From: Flavobacterium branchiicola
GTDB lineage: Bacteria; Bacteroidota; Bacteroidia; Flavobacteriales; Flavobacteriaceae
NCBI RefSeq assembly: GCF_018383905.1
Contig: NZ_JAGYWA010000002.1
Coordinates: 640,756-704,755 of the forward strand
Length of the DNA: 64,000 bases
Reading direction: 5' to 3'
Of the stretch, positions 8,402 to 16,919 are shown one piece after another. The notes beneath the pieces are model-generated. The model was not told where the DNA came from. It was given only the letters and a program-made list of their open reading frames with translations, and searched no databases. The position numbers and the translations under genes are program-made. Position 1 is the first letter of the stretch; the number at the start of each line of letters is the position of its first letter.

Positions 8402-10482
8402 TACCTTATATTCTTTATACGGCTTTGGTTCTTTCTGCATGCCTTGTGTTTTACAAGCTGTTGCTGCAAAAAGAAACATTTTTTCATCTCAACAGATTTG
8501 TATTGCTTTTCTGTATGGTTTTGGCTTTCGTTTTGCCTTTGGTTCCCGTGCCTCAGCAATTTTCATTGAGAAAAGTTTCGGAACATAAACCAATTGAAGT
8601 TTTTAAAACTCCAATCAGAAATACTACACAAGTACAAGCAAAAGAGTTGAAAGTTGCGCCAGCAATTGCTGAAGAAACGAAACAAATGATCAATTTTGAA
8701 ACCATTAGTAAATCATTGATTTATTTGTATTGGTTTGGTGTGGTAATCTTTGGACTTAACTTTTTGATGCAAATCGTAATCTTGGTTTACAGATCCTATT
8801 CGGGTTCCGTTATTCAGGACGGAAAATTCCGTATTATCGAAATTACGGGAGACAAAGCACCCTGTTCTTTTGCCAATAATATCTTCATCAATCCTGAAAA
8901 ATACGAATGGGAAACTTACGATCAGATTTTGCAGCATGAAAAAATTCATATCGAGCAAAAGCATACTGTAGATCTTCTGCTTGCCGAGTTAGTGCTTATA
9001 TTTCAGTGGTTTAATCCTTTTGCATGGCAATGGAGAAAAGCCTTAGAAATCAATCTGGAATTTTTAACAGACGACAAAATGCTGCAACAAGAAACTGTTG
9101 AAAGAGAAAGTTACCAGTTTAGCTTGCTTAAAGTTGCAGCGCCCCAATTTCCTTTGAGTCTCACAACCAATTATAATCAATCACTTTTAAAAAAACGAAT
9201 CATCATGATGAACTCAAAAAAATCAAATGTAAACACCACCTGGAAATACTTTTTCCTGTTACCAATTATGGTGTTATTTGTGTGCCTTTTTAATCAGCCG
9301 GCAGCACAAAGTCAAACGCTTACTTCTAAAGTAAAAGAAGAACAACATGCTGAAATTCACGGCGAAATGAAAACAGAAGGCAGTTGGTTTGCTACCATAA
9401 AAGGTACTGAAGTAAACATGCAATTCAAAAGCGATGAAAATAGTACTTCATCACACACTTTTCAGTTAAGCGATTTTTCAAACCTTCCAAGAGACAAAAA
9501 AGGTGAATTTACAGGAACGCGCGAGGCAGGCACAATGACTTTTACCGGTAAATTTGAAGGAGATAACGGAATGGGATCTTACAGATTTACACCTAATAAA
9601 GACTATAGTGCCGCAATGGAAAAAGAAGGAATTGTACTTTCAGAAAACAGTGATCTTGTGGTTTTCTATATGTTAGATATTAAACGTTCTTATGTACAAA
9701 TGCTTAAAAAACAAGGTTATACAAATCTTGATAAAAATGATGTAATTCCTCTTGCTGCATTAGGCATAAATGAAGCTTACATCACATCTATTAAAGAAGT
9801 AGTACCAGATATTGATGTAGAAAATCTGGTTCCTTTTAAAGCACTTGGAGTTGATAAAGCTTATATCGAAGAAATACGCAATGCAGGTTATAAAGAGGCT
9901 AGTCCGGATAAAATTATAGCTTTAAAATCTCAGGGTATTGATGGAAAATATATCTCTGATTTTCATAATTCGACTAATGACGGTAAAAAAGATAAGGAAA
10001 AAAATAAAGAGAAGAATAAAGAAAAAAATAAGGATAAGAATAAAGAAAAAAATAAGGATAAGAATAAAGAAGACAATGATGATGAAAACGATTCAAACGA
10101 TGACATTATCGCCTTCAAATCCTTAAACATTGATCAGGCATATATTGATTCCTTTAAAAAAATAGGATTTAATGATCTTTCAAATGGTGATTTGATGGCT
10201 TTTAAGTCATTAAATGTTACACCGGAATATGCAAATGCTTTTAAAAAATCAGGTTTTAAAGACATACAAGCAGAAAATTTAATTGCCTTAAAATCACAAA
10301 ACATAACTCCGGATTTAATTCAGCAATATAAAGATCTTGGTTTTTCTAATTTGAATATTGAAGATGTTGTTGGAGCTAAAGCTACCGGAACTACGACGTC
10401 TTTTATAAAATCGATGAAAGGAAAAGGACATAATTCTAATGACCTGCAAGAATATATTCAGTTAAAAGTTCTGGGAAAATAA
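8398..10482 (+). CDS. BlaR1-like M56 membrane metallopeptidase with C-terminal helical repeats
   Basis: A 694-residue membrane sensor/protease. The first 300 residues hold the M56 domain: membrane helices near 5-25, 35-50, 100-125 and 280-300, and the zinc motif HEKIH at 180-184 followed by EINLEFLTDDK, the usual downstream glutamate region. In the family this peptidase inactivates the BlaI-type repressor after a signal. The C-terminal penicillin-binding sensor of true BlaR1 is absent. In its place, after a domain at about 310-430, lie about eight helical repeats of roughly 27 residues with the core (I/L)xAxKxxxIxxxYIxxF (for example IAFKSLNIDQAYIDSFKK). Repeats four and five are separated by a lysine-rich low-complexity stretch (about 530-565, KEKNKDKNK type) encoded by tandem DNA repeats. 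The ligand is probably not a beta-lactam. The gene is translationally coupled to the repressor gene. Confidence 0.88.
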   Translation: MIPYILYTALVLSACLVFYKLLLQKETFFHLNRFVLLFCMVLAFVLPLVPVPQQFSLRKVSEHKPIEVFKTPIRNTTQVQAKELKVAPAIAEETKQMINFETISKSLIYLYWFGVVIFGLNFLMQIVILVYRSYSGSVIQDGKFRIIEITGDKAPCSFANNIFINPEKYEWETYDQILQHEKIHIEQKHTVDLLLAELVLIFQWFNPFAWQWRKALEINLEFLTDDKMLQQETVERESYQFSLLKVAAPQFPLSLTTNYNQSLLKKRIIMMNSKKSNVNTTWKYFFLLPIMVLFVCLFNQPAAQSQTLTSKVKEEQHAEIHGEMKTEGSWFATIKGTEVNMQFKSDENSTSSHTFQLSDFSNLPRDKKGEFTGTREAGTMTFTGKFEGDNGMGSYRFTPNKDYSAAMEKEGIVLSENSDLVVFYMLDIKRSYVQMLKKQGYTNLDKNDVIPLAALGINEAYITSIKEVVPDIDVENLVPFKALGVDKAYIEEIRNAGYKEASPDKIIALKSQGIDGKYISDFHNSTNDGKKDKEKNKEKNKEKNKDKNKEKNKDKNKEDNDDENDSNDDIIAFKSLNIDQAYIDSFKKIGFNDLSNGDLMAFKSLNVTPEYANAFKKSGFKDIQAENLIALKSQNITPDLIQQYKDLGFSNLNIEDVVGAKATGTTTSFIKSMKGKGHNSNDLQEYIQLKVLGK
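9985..10075 (+). repeat. AAAGA-rich tandem repeat inside the BlaR1-like gene
   Basis: Imperfect repeats built on aaaaataaggataagaat encode a Lys/Glu/Asn low-complexity linker. Such purine-rich in-frame repeats are prone to slippage, so the linker length may vary between strains. Confidence 0.7.
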
Positions 10483-10526
10483 ATCAAACTCAGAATTAAC
10501 TGGCTTTTGAGACTGAGCCAAAAAAG

Positions 10527-10563
10527 AAAAAGGTTTGCACATTTTTATGTGCAAACCTTTTTT
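10527..10563 (+). terminator. hairpin terminator
   Basis: Arms aaaaaggtttgcaca (10527-10541) and its complement (10548-10562) with a T-rich 3' side. It ends the blaI-blaR1-like transcript. Confidence 0.85.
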
Positions 10564-10627
10564 TATGCGATTAAACGGATGATTTAATCCGTTACGTGAA
10601 ATTGCATCTAAATAGATATAAGTTTTT

Positions 10628-10942
10628 AAGGTTAACCCGTTGGGTGTTATTATGTTTAAAAATGCTCCTTTGAATAAAAATAGCACGCGGATAAAACGGA
10701 TTTACTTCGTAAAAACGCGGACAAAAACAGATTTTTTTTTTTAATTCTTTATACAAATCCGTTTTTGTCCGCGTTTTCGTGATAACGAATCTGTCTAATC
10801 CGCGTCAAAATTTACACTATTTTAATTACACCCAACGGTTTAAGGTTATTTCCATAGCCCTTGGTTTTAACCAGGGGATTTTATGAATTGTAAGTAAGGC
10901 AGGCTTTAGCCAAATTAGCGCATAATTTTGGCTAAAGTCCTA
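10628..10942. repeat. nested palindromic repeats in a gene-free region
   Basis: The gap 10483-11435 has no convincing gene. Its middle part is a nest of inverted repeats. The inner hairpin has 23-base arms with one mismatch (10712-10734 and 10755-10777, core AAAACGCGGACAAAAAC). Around it, GCACGCGGATAAAACGG at 10683 pairs loosely with the region ending TCCGCGTC at 10806. An outer pair is AACCCGTTGGGTGT (10634-10647) with ACACCCAACGGTT (10828-10840). Two further hairpins follow: CCTTGGTTTTAACCAGG near 10858-10875, and AGGCTTTAGCCAAA with TTTGGCTAAAGTCCT (10901-10914 and 10927-10941). The rest (10943-11435) is AT-rich with no clear signal. These look like non-coding repetitive elements of REP/MITE type. 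Confidence 0.7.
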
Positions 10943-11435
10943 TTTGCAATAATTTTTTGTATCTCCATCTATATTTTTTGCAGAATCTCCGTCAATTATA
11001 AGAACCGAAAGATCAATTTATCAAGTAAGAAAAAACAGGTAAAAACACTTAGTTTGTTTTTGAAATTTAGCTTTAATATTGTAAGAATAAATTTTGAAAA
11101 GTTCTGGATCTTTTGAGATAGGAATCTGAGTTGAAGAAAAAGAAGTCCCTCTTTTTTTTAAATAACGAGTCTTGTTTTAAATATGATTTTTATATGTTGT
11201 TGTTTGATTTTTAGATTGTTATGTTTTTTGTTAAGAGAGAAAATAACAGAATGAAAATAATCCTTATAAACATCTTAAAAATTATAAAAACGATTTAAAA
11301 GAAACGCGAAATTTATTGTAATCCCAAATCTATTGTAAGAACAATTTGTTCGTTAATGAAGTGCCAATTTCGATTGACATTATAATCCTGAAACCATATT
11401 AACACATAAATTATTAACCTTAAAAAACAAATGCT

Positions 11436-12968
11436 ATGTTACAACGTAAAAACCTCACAGATGAATTAAATGAATCTGAATTAGCCGCAAATTTAGTTGA
11501 CGGAAATGAATCCTTATTGAAATTTACTCCTGGTGATCAGGGCAGATTAGAAAAGTTGATGTCAAATTATAAGCAACTTCTGATCGAAACCCCAATTAAT
11601 CCTTTTCGTGAAGAGAATCTACAGGAAATTGTTAAAAATGTAGATTATGGGGTTTTAAGTATGCTGGAAGGTACATGGGTTAGTTATAACGATAACCAGG
11701 GTAATCTGGTAGGAAGCGGAATACATACCACCATTATGCCATCTCCCGGAACAAATGCAGGAACAATTCCCGGGAAGTATAGCTTTGAATGCGAAGAGTA
11801 TATCGAAAAACTAACCTTTAATCTGGTTCCCGGAGGAGTTCGTAATCGTGGAGGAGCAAACGAGCAATTTTGCGGAGCTGTTAAATATGATCAAAGTATA
11901 AAAAGTGTCAATAGAGTTCTGGGTAAGTCTTCTTTGGAATATACTCCGATTCACGAAGAAAACGGAATGTATTTATGGCTGAGTCAAATATTTAATTATG
12001 CCGCTACCAAAAAAACGATTGAAGAAGATCGTGGTATTCATGCCGTAGCACCAGATGATCCAAATAGACATTTATATAAAAGTGGTTATCAGGATGAAAC
12101 TCTTTTTTTGGTTATAAACGATAAAGGTGTAAAAGAATATGTAACGCTGGAAAATCTAAACGGTCGTGAGTATTATAATATTATAGCAGCCAAAGAGCTT
12201 AAACCGGGAGCAGGTCAGACAGGAACGTATTTTATTCCAGATTATTCCATCTCCAGAAGTGGTGTTATTCCTCATGGAAGTACGGTAACCTTGCTGGGTG
12301 ATCTAAAACCAAAAGGAAGTAGTTTTTTAATACAGGGTGCTCCGGCATTTCCAAGCGGGGATGCAGCCTGGAAGTACGATCATCTTTCTATTTCCCAAAC
12401 AATGGGAGGCGCAGGAGCAAGTGAGGCCGACCCTATAAATCTTGATGCGCCACCACCAGCCTGGGTATTTGAAAAACTGGATCACGAAAATGACCCGCAA
12501 GAAAACAGAATTTATACTCAGCGTATACTTGCCCATCATTTATATCCTTATTCTGTACGACCAGATTTACGTTTGCGCGATAATAACAAAGGAAAGGTGA
12601 TTAAAAATCACGTACGTATCGATTTATCATCCAAAAATAAAACAGGAGCACAAGGAGGGATATTAAATGTTCCATTTGTAAATCGTTTTGTTCCGACTGT
12701 CGAAATGAACATGAGAATGTGGATTGAAACAGTCGAAGAAAACGGAGTAGAAATTCTTCAGTTGCAATACGAACAGATTATCTTTTTTGAATTTGATTTT
12801 GGAGATAACGGAGGAACTACAAGCTGGCCGCACATTCAGGTAAATACACTTCGTAAAATTGATGATGTTTCGCCAGAGCAAAGAAAATTAATCGAAGAGC
12901 AATTTCCTAGCTCACACATAATTACTTCTTCTGCATCAGCTTCAGAATGTCCTTATCATAAATCATAA
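11436..12968 (+). CDS. heme-binding / peroxidase-like beta-barrel protein
   Basis: A 510-residue protein without a signal peptide, first gene of the plus-strand CTQ-oxidase locus. Residues 75-170 (LSMLEGTWVSYN, EYIEKLTFNLVPGGVRNRGG) resemble the lipocalin-like heme-binding fold of nitrobindin and related proteins. The segment ISRSGVIPHGSTVTLLGD (about 270) also recalls that family. The C-terminus returns to barrel-like strands (VEMNMRMWIETV, LQLQYEQIIFFEF, WPHIQVNTLRK). Histidines at about 400 (AHHLYPY) might bind metal or heme, but no ligand can be proved by eye. A hairpin between this gene and the next may make it more abundant than the downstream genes. The plausible role is handling heme, peroxide or iron for the quinone-enzyme locus. 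The family call is tentative. Confidence 0.5.
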   Translation: MLQRKNLTDELNESELAANLVDGNESLLKFTPGDQGRLEKLMSNYKQLLIETPINPFREENLQEIVKNVDYGVLSMLEGTWVSYNDNQGNLVGSGIHTTIMPSPGTNAGTIPGKYSFECEEYIEKLTFNLVPGGVRNRGGANEQFCGAVKYDQSIKSVNRVLGKSSLEYTPIHEENGMYLWLSQIFNYAATKKTIEEDRGIHAVAPDDPNRHLYKSGYQDETLFLVINDKGVKEYVTLENLNGREYYNIIAAKELKPGAGQTGTYFIPDYSISRSGVIPHGSTVTLLGDLKPKGSSFLIQGAPAFPSGDAAWKYDHLSISQTMGGAGASEADPINLDAPPPAWVFEKLDHENDPQENRIYTQRILAHHLYPYSVRPDLRLRDNNKGKVIKNHVRIDLSSKNKTGAQGGILNVPFVNRFVPTVEMNMRMWIETVEENGVEILQLQYEQIIFFEFDFGDNGGTTSWPHIQVNTLRKIDDVSPEQRKLIEEQFPSSHIITSSASASECPYHKS

Positions 12969-12974
12969 AATTAG

Positions 12975-13019
12975 AAAACATCACAGTATTTTTTTATTGA
13001 AATACTGTGATGTTTTTGT
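12975..13019 (+). terminator. hairpin terminator or attenuator inside the locus
   Basis: 16-base arms (aaaacatcacagtatt at 12975-12990 and its complement at 13001-13016) with a 10-base loop and a T-run. It lies six bases after the first gene of the plus-strand locus, so it probably lowers read-through into the ferritin-like gene. Confidence 0.75.
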
Positions 13020-13052
13020 ATCAAAAACAAAGATCAACTAACTAAAGATACC

Positions 13053-14561
13053 ATGAATTACAACGAAAAAAGAGATCATTTTATCTCGCCAATATTAGAA
13101 TGGGCAAAAGCCAATGCACCTCAGCCAAATGTTGCCAAAGGGATGTTCATGGCTGGCGATGCCATAAGTAATTGTGATCGTTTAAAAAACGGAGAACCTT
13201 TTAAAGTACCATCTCAGTTTAATGGGAAAGATTATATAACAATGCTGCTTCAGATTGATGCAGAAATAGAACAGGGACTGATGTTGCAATATCTGTATTC
13301 AGCATACAGTATGGGAGGGCCAAAAGTTCCCGAAAAATATCAGGAAAAAGTACATACCTGGCAAAATATTATTTTGGGGATAGCTAAGGAAGAAATGGGA
13401 CATTTCATCTCGGTTCAAAATGTATTAAAAGTAATTGGAGCACCCTTAAATTTTGGAAGAGAAAGTTATCCCTGGGACAGCCCTTTTTATCCATTTCCTT
13501 TTACTTTAGAAAAATTTTCTCTTAAATCGCTTGCTAAGTATGTATATGCCGAAGCGCCTTGCGAGTGGCTGGCAGGAAATGATCCTTTGGCAATTGAGAT
13601 TAGAACTTCTGTAGATTCAACTGTATCAGATCCTCATACTGTTGGAGCATTATTTGTTGTGTTGCTTCAGTTAATTAAAGATCCAAAAGTAATTTCAGAT
13701 GAAACCTTTCAGGCTGCGACTTACAATTATCAGGCAAAATTTGATGAATGGGGACGTGGATATAAAGGTGGAAGCAGAGGAAGTGACGGACAAAATATCT
13801 ACACAAAAAGCCCCGATGTTTTGGTGGCTCCGTTATTATCCCGCGATGATGCCTACAACGCCTTGTCGGAAATAGCAGAACAGGGAGAAGGATTAGATAC
13901 AGATGAAAGTTTACCATCTCATTTTGAACGTTTTTTGCATATCTACACAGAGTACAAAGAAATACTAGATGAAACCAACAATGCTTTTGATCCTTCCAGA
14001 GATGTAGCTACAAATCCTTATGTAGGTTCAGGATCTGATTTAAAAGAAACGTCAGATGCAGATACTTCAAAAAAAGAAAAGGAAAAAGAAAAGGAAAAAG
14101 AAAGTGACGAAATTAAAAGTCCGGAAGCTATACTTTGGGCGAACTTGTGTGACATTCGTTATCGATTATTGCTTAATTTCTTAAATCATAGTTTTTTATT
14201 AGATAATGGTTTTAATAATTCAGGAAATTCTTCTCCTCGAGGTATGATTATCAATTCGGCATTTGGAGAAATGTACAATTTAAGAAGTCTGGCTACAATT
14301 TTGGTTCAGACGCCTATCTCAAAAAATAGTACTAAAGTCGCCGGACCTCCGTTTACACTGCCTTATACATTTGATTTACCATTTGGGGAACACAATCGAT
14401 GGAGATTGCACAGAGATCTTCTGGAAGCATCAAACAATATTATAGTGCAGTTGAAAAACTTTAAGACTCAGCCACACATTCAATATTTGAACGGTTTACA
14501 GGAAGCAGATCAAAAACTGCTACAGGCAATGGCAAGTTTAACCGAAGAAAATCTGGTTTAA
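13053..14561 (+). CDS. VioB-type ferritin-like domain protein
   Basis: A 502-residue protein with the ferritin-like domain found in the iminophenyl-pyruvate dimer synthase VioB and relatives. Helices with candidate di-iron ligands are at 67-85 (QIDAEIEQGLMLQYLYSAYS, E71/E73) and 103-125 (ILGIAKEEMGHFISVQNVL, with E114 and H117 forming ExxH). WDSPFYPFPFTLEKFSL and YVYAEAP follow. A Lys/Glu-rich linker near 340-355 (KEKEKEKEKESDE) separates it from a second helical part. It lies 45 bases upstream of the GoxA/LodA-like gene. Ferritin-like proteins of this type occur with oxidative tailoring systems, so it may oxidise a substrate or protect against peroxide. The reaction is unknown. Only the domain is well supported. 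Confidence 0.72.
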   Translation: MNYNEKRDHFISPILEWAKANAPQPNVAKGMFMAGDAISNCDRLKNGEPFKVPSQFNGKDYITMLLQIDAEIEQGLMLQYLYSAYSMGGPKVPEKYQEKVHTWQNIILGIAKEEMGHFISVQNVLKVIGAPLNFGRESYPWDSPFYPFPFTLEKFSLKSLAKYVYAEAPCEWLAGNDPLAIEIRTSVDSTVSDPHTVGALFVVLLQLIKDPKVISDETFQAATYNYQAKFDEWGRGYKGGSRGSDGQNIYTKSPDVLVAPLLSRDDAYNALSEIAEQGEGLDTDESLPSHFERFLHIYTEYKEILDETNNAFDPSRDVATNPYVGSGSDLKETSDADTSKKEKEKEKEKESDEIKSPEAILWANLCDIRYRLLLNFLNHSFLLDNGFNNSGNSSPRGMIINSAFGEMYNLRSLATILVQTPISKNSTKVAGPPFTLPYTFDLPFGEHNRWRLHRDLLEASNNIIVQLKNFKTQPHIQYLNGLQEADQKLLQAMASLTEENLV

Positions 14562-14606
14562 TTCCAAAGCATTTTTATTTCATTTAATTATTAAAAATAC
14601 CACGAT

Positions 14607-16919
14607 ATGAAAATTATTGAACTAAGGATTCTTCCGCCCATTGCAATTGGCAGGTTAGGAGAATCAAAGAAACCAATGGCGGCATACGATCTTGAATTAT
14701 CAAAAGAAAAACCGCTCGATTATAGAGAAATTATTCCAAAAACAACATTAACTGTAGATCCGGTTTCAGGAGAAATTACGGCTCACAAACCTCAGAATAT
14801 AAAGTTTAAAGAAGTAGCCAATCTGGAAGACAGAAATGGAAAAATACACCCTGTTTCTCCTTTTCTGGAAGTTTTTGCCATAACAGATCAAAAACCGGAC
14901 GAGTTAGTGCCTCTTACAGAAGAATTACTGAAACAATCAGGATTAAGTCTGAAAGATATCAGCTGGGACGTCGATGTGGCAAACATTAAAATCTTCAGAA
15001 GAACGGGAGATGTAAATGATAAAATGACTGCAAAATTAAGTAATATTAATTCGCACGAACTAAAACCAGTATTAGCAGATTGCAACAATTTTCTGCCGAA
15101 CAAACAATTGCCTTTAGGCTCTGTTCAGTATGTAAAACCAACCAAAGATTTTCCAGAGCTAAGATTGCGTTATACGCCAGCCGGAGGAAAAGTTTATGGT
15201 TCCAGTTTACATAGAAATACAGTGTCTGGTGTTGACGAGACAGAAATTGACCCTACTTTTAAAAAGGAAAATGGAGATGGAGATGAAGATAGAATATTGT
15301 ACGATATCAGTAAAGGAAAAGGTACCTGGCGTGGTTATAAAGAAGGCAGTAATCCAAATATATTCTATACCGTTCCTGCACAAATTTTTGCCGGGTATGG
15401 TTATACAGACAAAAAAAATGAAAGCTGGCAGGTAAGTTGGGGCTATATTGATGATGAATGTGATGGTTTTGTAACGGTTAAACTAAAAGTTTCAGACGAG
15501 AAGACCTTAACAGCCAAAGCTCATATTAGCGCCGGACCTCCTTCTTTTGCACCGGATACTTTACCAATTCGTGTAGTTTCAGACGAGTTGGAACAAATTA
15601 TCGAAGGAACCGATATCGAAGGAGAAGTGAGTATAGAAGAAGCCGAAGAAATTATTCGCAGGGCTTTTGAAACCATTCGTCTGATGAATACAACGATTAT
15701 GAATGGCAATAGTTACGAGGGGAAACAAAATGTTGCCAGTACAATGGTGCGCCAGAATACAAATGACTTCGGACGTCTTTTTGAGCCGATTATGGCCACT
15801 TCATTGGTTGACAATCTGGCTTTGCAGTTATTACACGAAAGAGTATTCAACGGATTAAGTTCCGGTGCCTCTCCGTGGTTTGGAGATGTATTGCGTAAAC
15901 CTACAGAAATTGGGGATTTATCAAGTAAAGCACTTCGAAAAATGCCAGCCTTAATGCGTGGTGCCGACGGTAGATCGCTTACTTTTACCTATCGCCAGAT
16001 CAATACGATTATAAAAGCGGCAACAAAATCGATGTTTGCAGATAGTAATCCGGATACTTTGCCGCTATCTTATGGTTCGCCGCTTAAAGCTTCTAATTTA
16101 ACCGCACAATTGCATTACAGAGGAGTCGGAAATCCTATTGCGGTTTTGCCAAGAACAGCAATTTCAAACTGCTATCCGGGACTTGAATTTGATTTTAGAA
16201 ACCTTTGGAGAAGAGCTTTTAACGGCATCGTTCTTATGGAAAATAATAACTATGTACTCGAAGCAACCGACTCCAATTTAGTGGGACATCGTTTGGTAGC
16301 CATAGAAGGAAAACCTACAATGGTACAAACTTTTGGACCTGTTTTTCCCGATGGAGATTCCGTTCCTTTAAAAACAAATGCCAATCCAAATGGGGTTTCG
16401 TTTATGGAATGGTCCAATTCTATGGTTGAGGTTTTACAAAAACAAGGGCAGGAAGTTATATGTCATTTTACGGCAGAACCGTCACTAGAAGAAGTAGTTG
16501 TAGATTTAAGTCAATTAGATGATCCTAAAAAATATATTAAGGTAAAACTGGTTGTAAATAAAATATTTGATGGCAATAGTGCAGCATTTTCAGATACTGT
16601 TTTAAAACCCGGAGAACTAACACAAGGTCTTTGTGCTCCGTGGCAAAATGACTATCGCGAATGTTCTTGTTACTATTGGGCGGCAAGCAGACCCGATTTT
16701 GTAAATATTGTTCCGGATGAAAACGGTTTGAGCACCGGTGATTTATGGATGTCAAAAAAACGTACAGGATCTTATATTCCCGACGACTGGAAAAATTCAA
16801 GACTAATCTCTTATCAGGATCTTTTTGAAAACTGGCAGGGAGAACTTAATTTCATCATTGAAGGAAAAGATGCGATAGAAAGCAGCATAGTAAAACCTAA
16901 ACCGAAAGACAAAAAATGA
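14607..16919 (+). CDS. LodA/GoxA-like CTQ-dependent oxidase
   Basis: A 770-residue homologue of the cysteine tryptophylquinone amino-acid oxidases. The N-terminus ELRILPPIAIGRLGES matches the LodA family opening (compare VKIHPGIGIARVGDS in the minus-strand protein). Near the C-terminus the family's PWQxD segment is present (CAPWQNDYRECSCYYWAASRP, W679), and an upstream Cys is followed by PGxE (NCYPGLEFDF, C522). W679 and C522 are the likely cofactor pair, by analogy with Cys516/Trp581 of Marinomonas LodA. Their separation is larger than in LodA. The family converts amino acids (lysine epsilon-amine, glycine) to aldehyde or keto acid plus H2O2 and ammonia; the substrate here is unknown. Additional cysteines C676, C686 and C688 crowd the quinone tryptophan. 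The stop overlaps the radical SAM gene by four bases, a strong sign that the two act together. Confidence 0.82.
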   Translation: MKIIELRILPPIAIGRLGESKKPMAAYDLELSKEKPLDYREIIPKTTLTVDPVSGEITAHKPQNIKFKEVANLEDRNGKIHPVSPFLEVFAITDQKPDELVPLTEELLKQSGLSLKDISWDVDVANIKIFRRTGDVNDKMTAKLSNINSHELKPVLADCNNFLPNKQLPLGSVQYVKPTKDFPELRLRYTPAGGKVYGSSLHRNTVSGVDETEIDPTFKKENGDGDEDRILYDISKGKGTWRGYKEGSNPNIFYTVPAQIFAGYGYTDKKNESWQVSWGYIDDECDGFVTVKLKVSDEKTLTAKAHISAGPPSFAPDTLPIRVVSDELEQIIEGTDIEGEVSIEEAEEIIRRAFETIRLMNTTIMNGNSYEGKQNVASTMVRQNTNDFGRLFEPIMATSLVDNLALQLLHERVFNGLSSGASPWFGDVLRKPTEIGDLSSKALRKMPALMRGADGRSLTFTYRQINTIIKAATKSMFADSNPDTLPLSYGSPLKASNLTAQLHYRGVGNPIAVLPRTAISNCYPGLEFDFRNLWRRAFNGIVLMENNNYVLEATDSNLVGHRLVAIEGKPTMVQTFGPVFPDGDSVPLKTNANPNGVSFMEWSNSMVEVLQKQGQEVICHFTAEPSLEEVVVDLSQLDDPKKYIKVKLVVNKIFDGNSAAFSDTVLKPGELTQGLCAPWQNDYRECSCYYWAASRPDFVNIVPDENGLSTGDLWMSKKRTGSYIPDDWKNSRLISYQDLFENWQGELNFIIEGKDAIESSIVKPKPKDKK

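Noticed and set aside
8039..10482. Beta-lactam resistance operon
   Set aside because: The repressor and protease are of BlaI/BlaR1 type, but no beta-lactamase gene is adjacent and the penicillin-binding sensor is missing.
10928..11116. 62-codon frame with TTG start
   Set aside because: It begins inside a palindromic repeat arm, has an AT-driven composition and no promoter or conserved motif.
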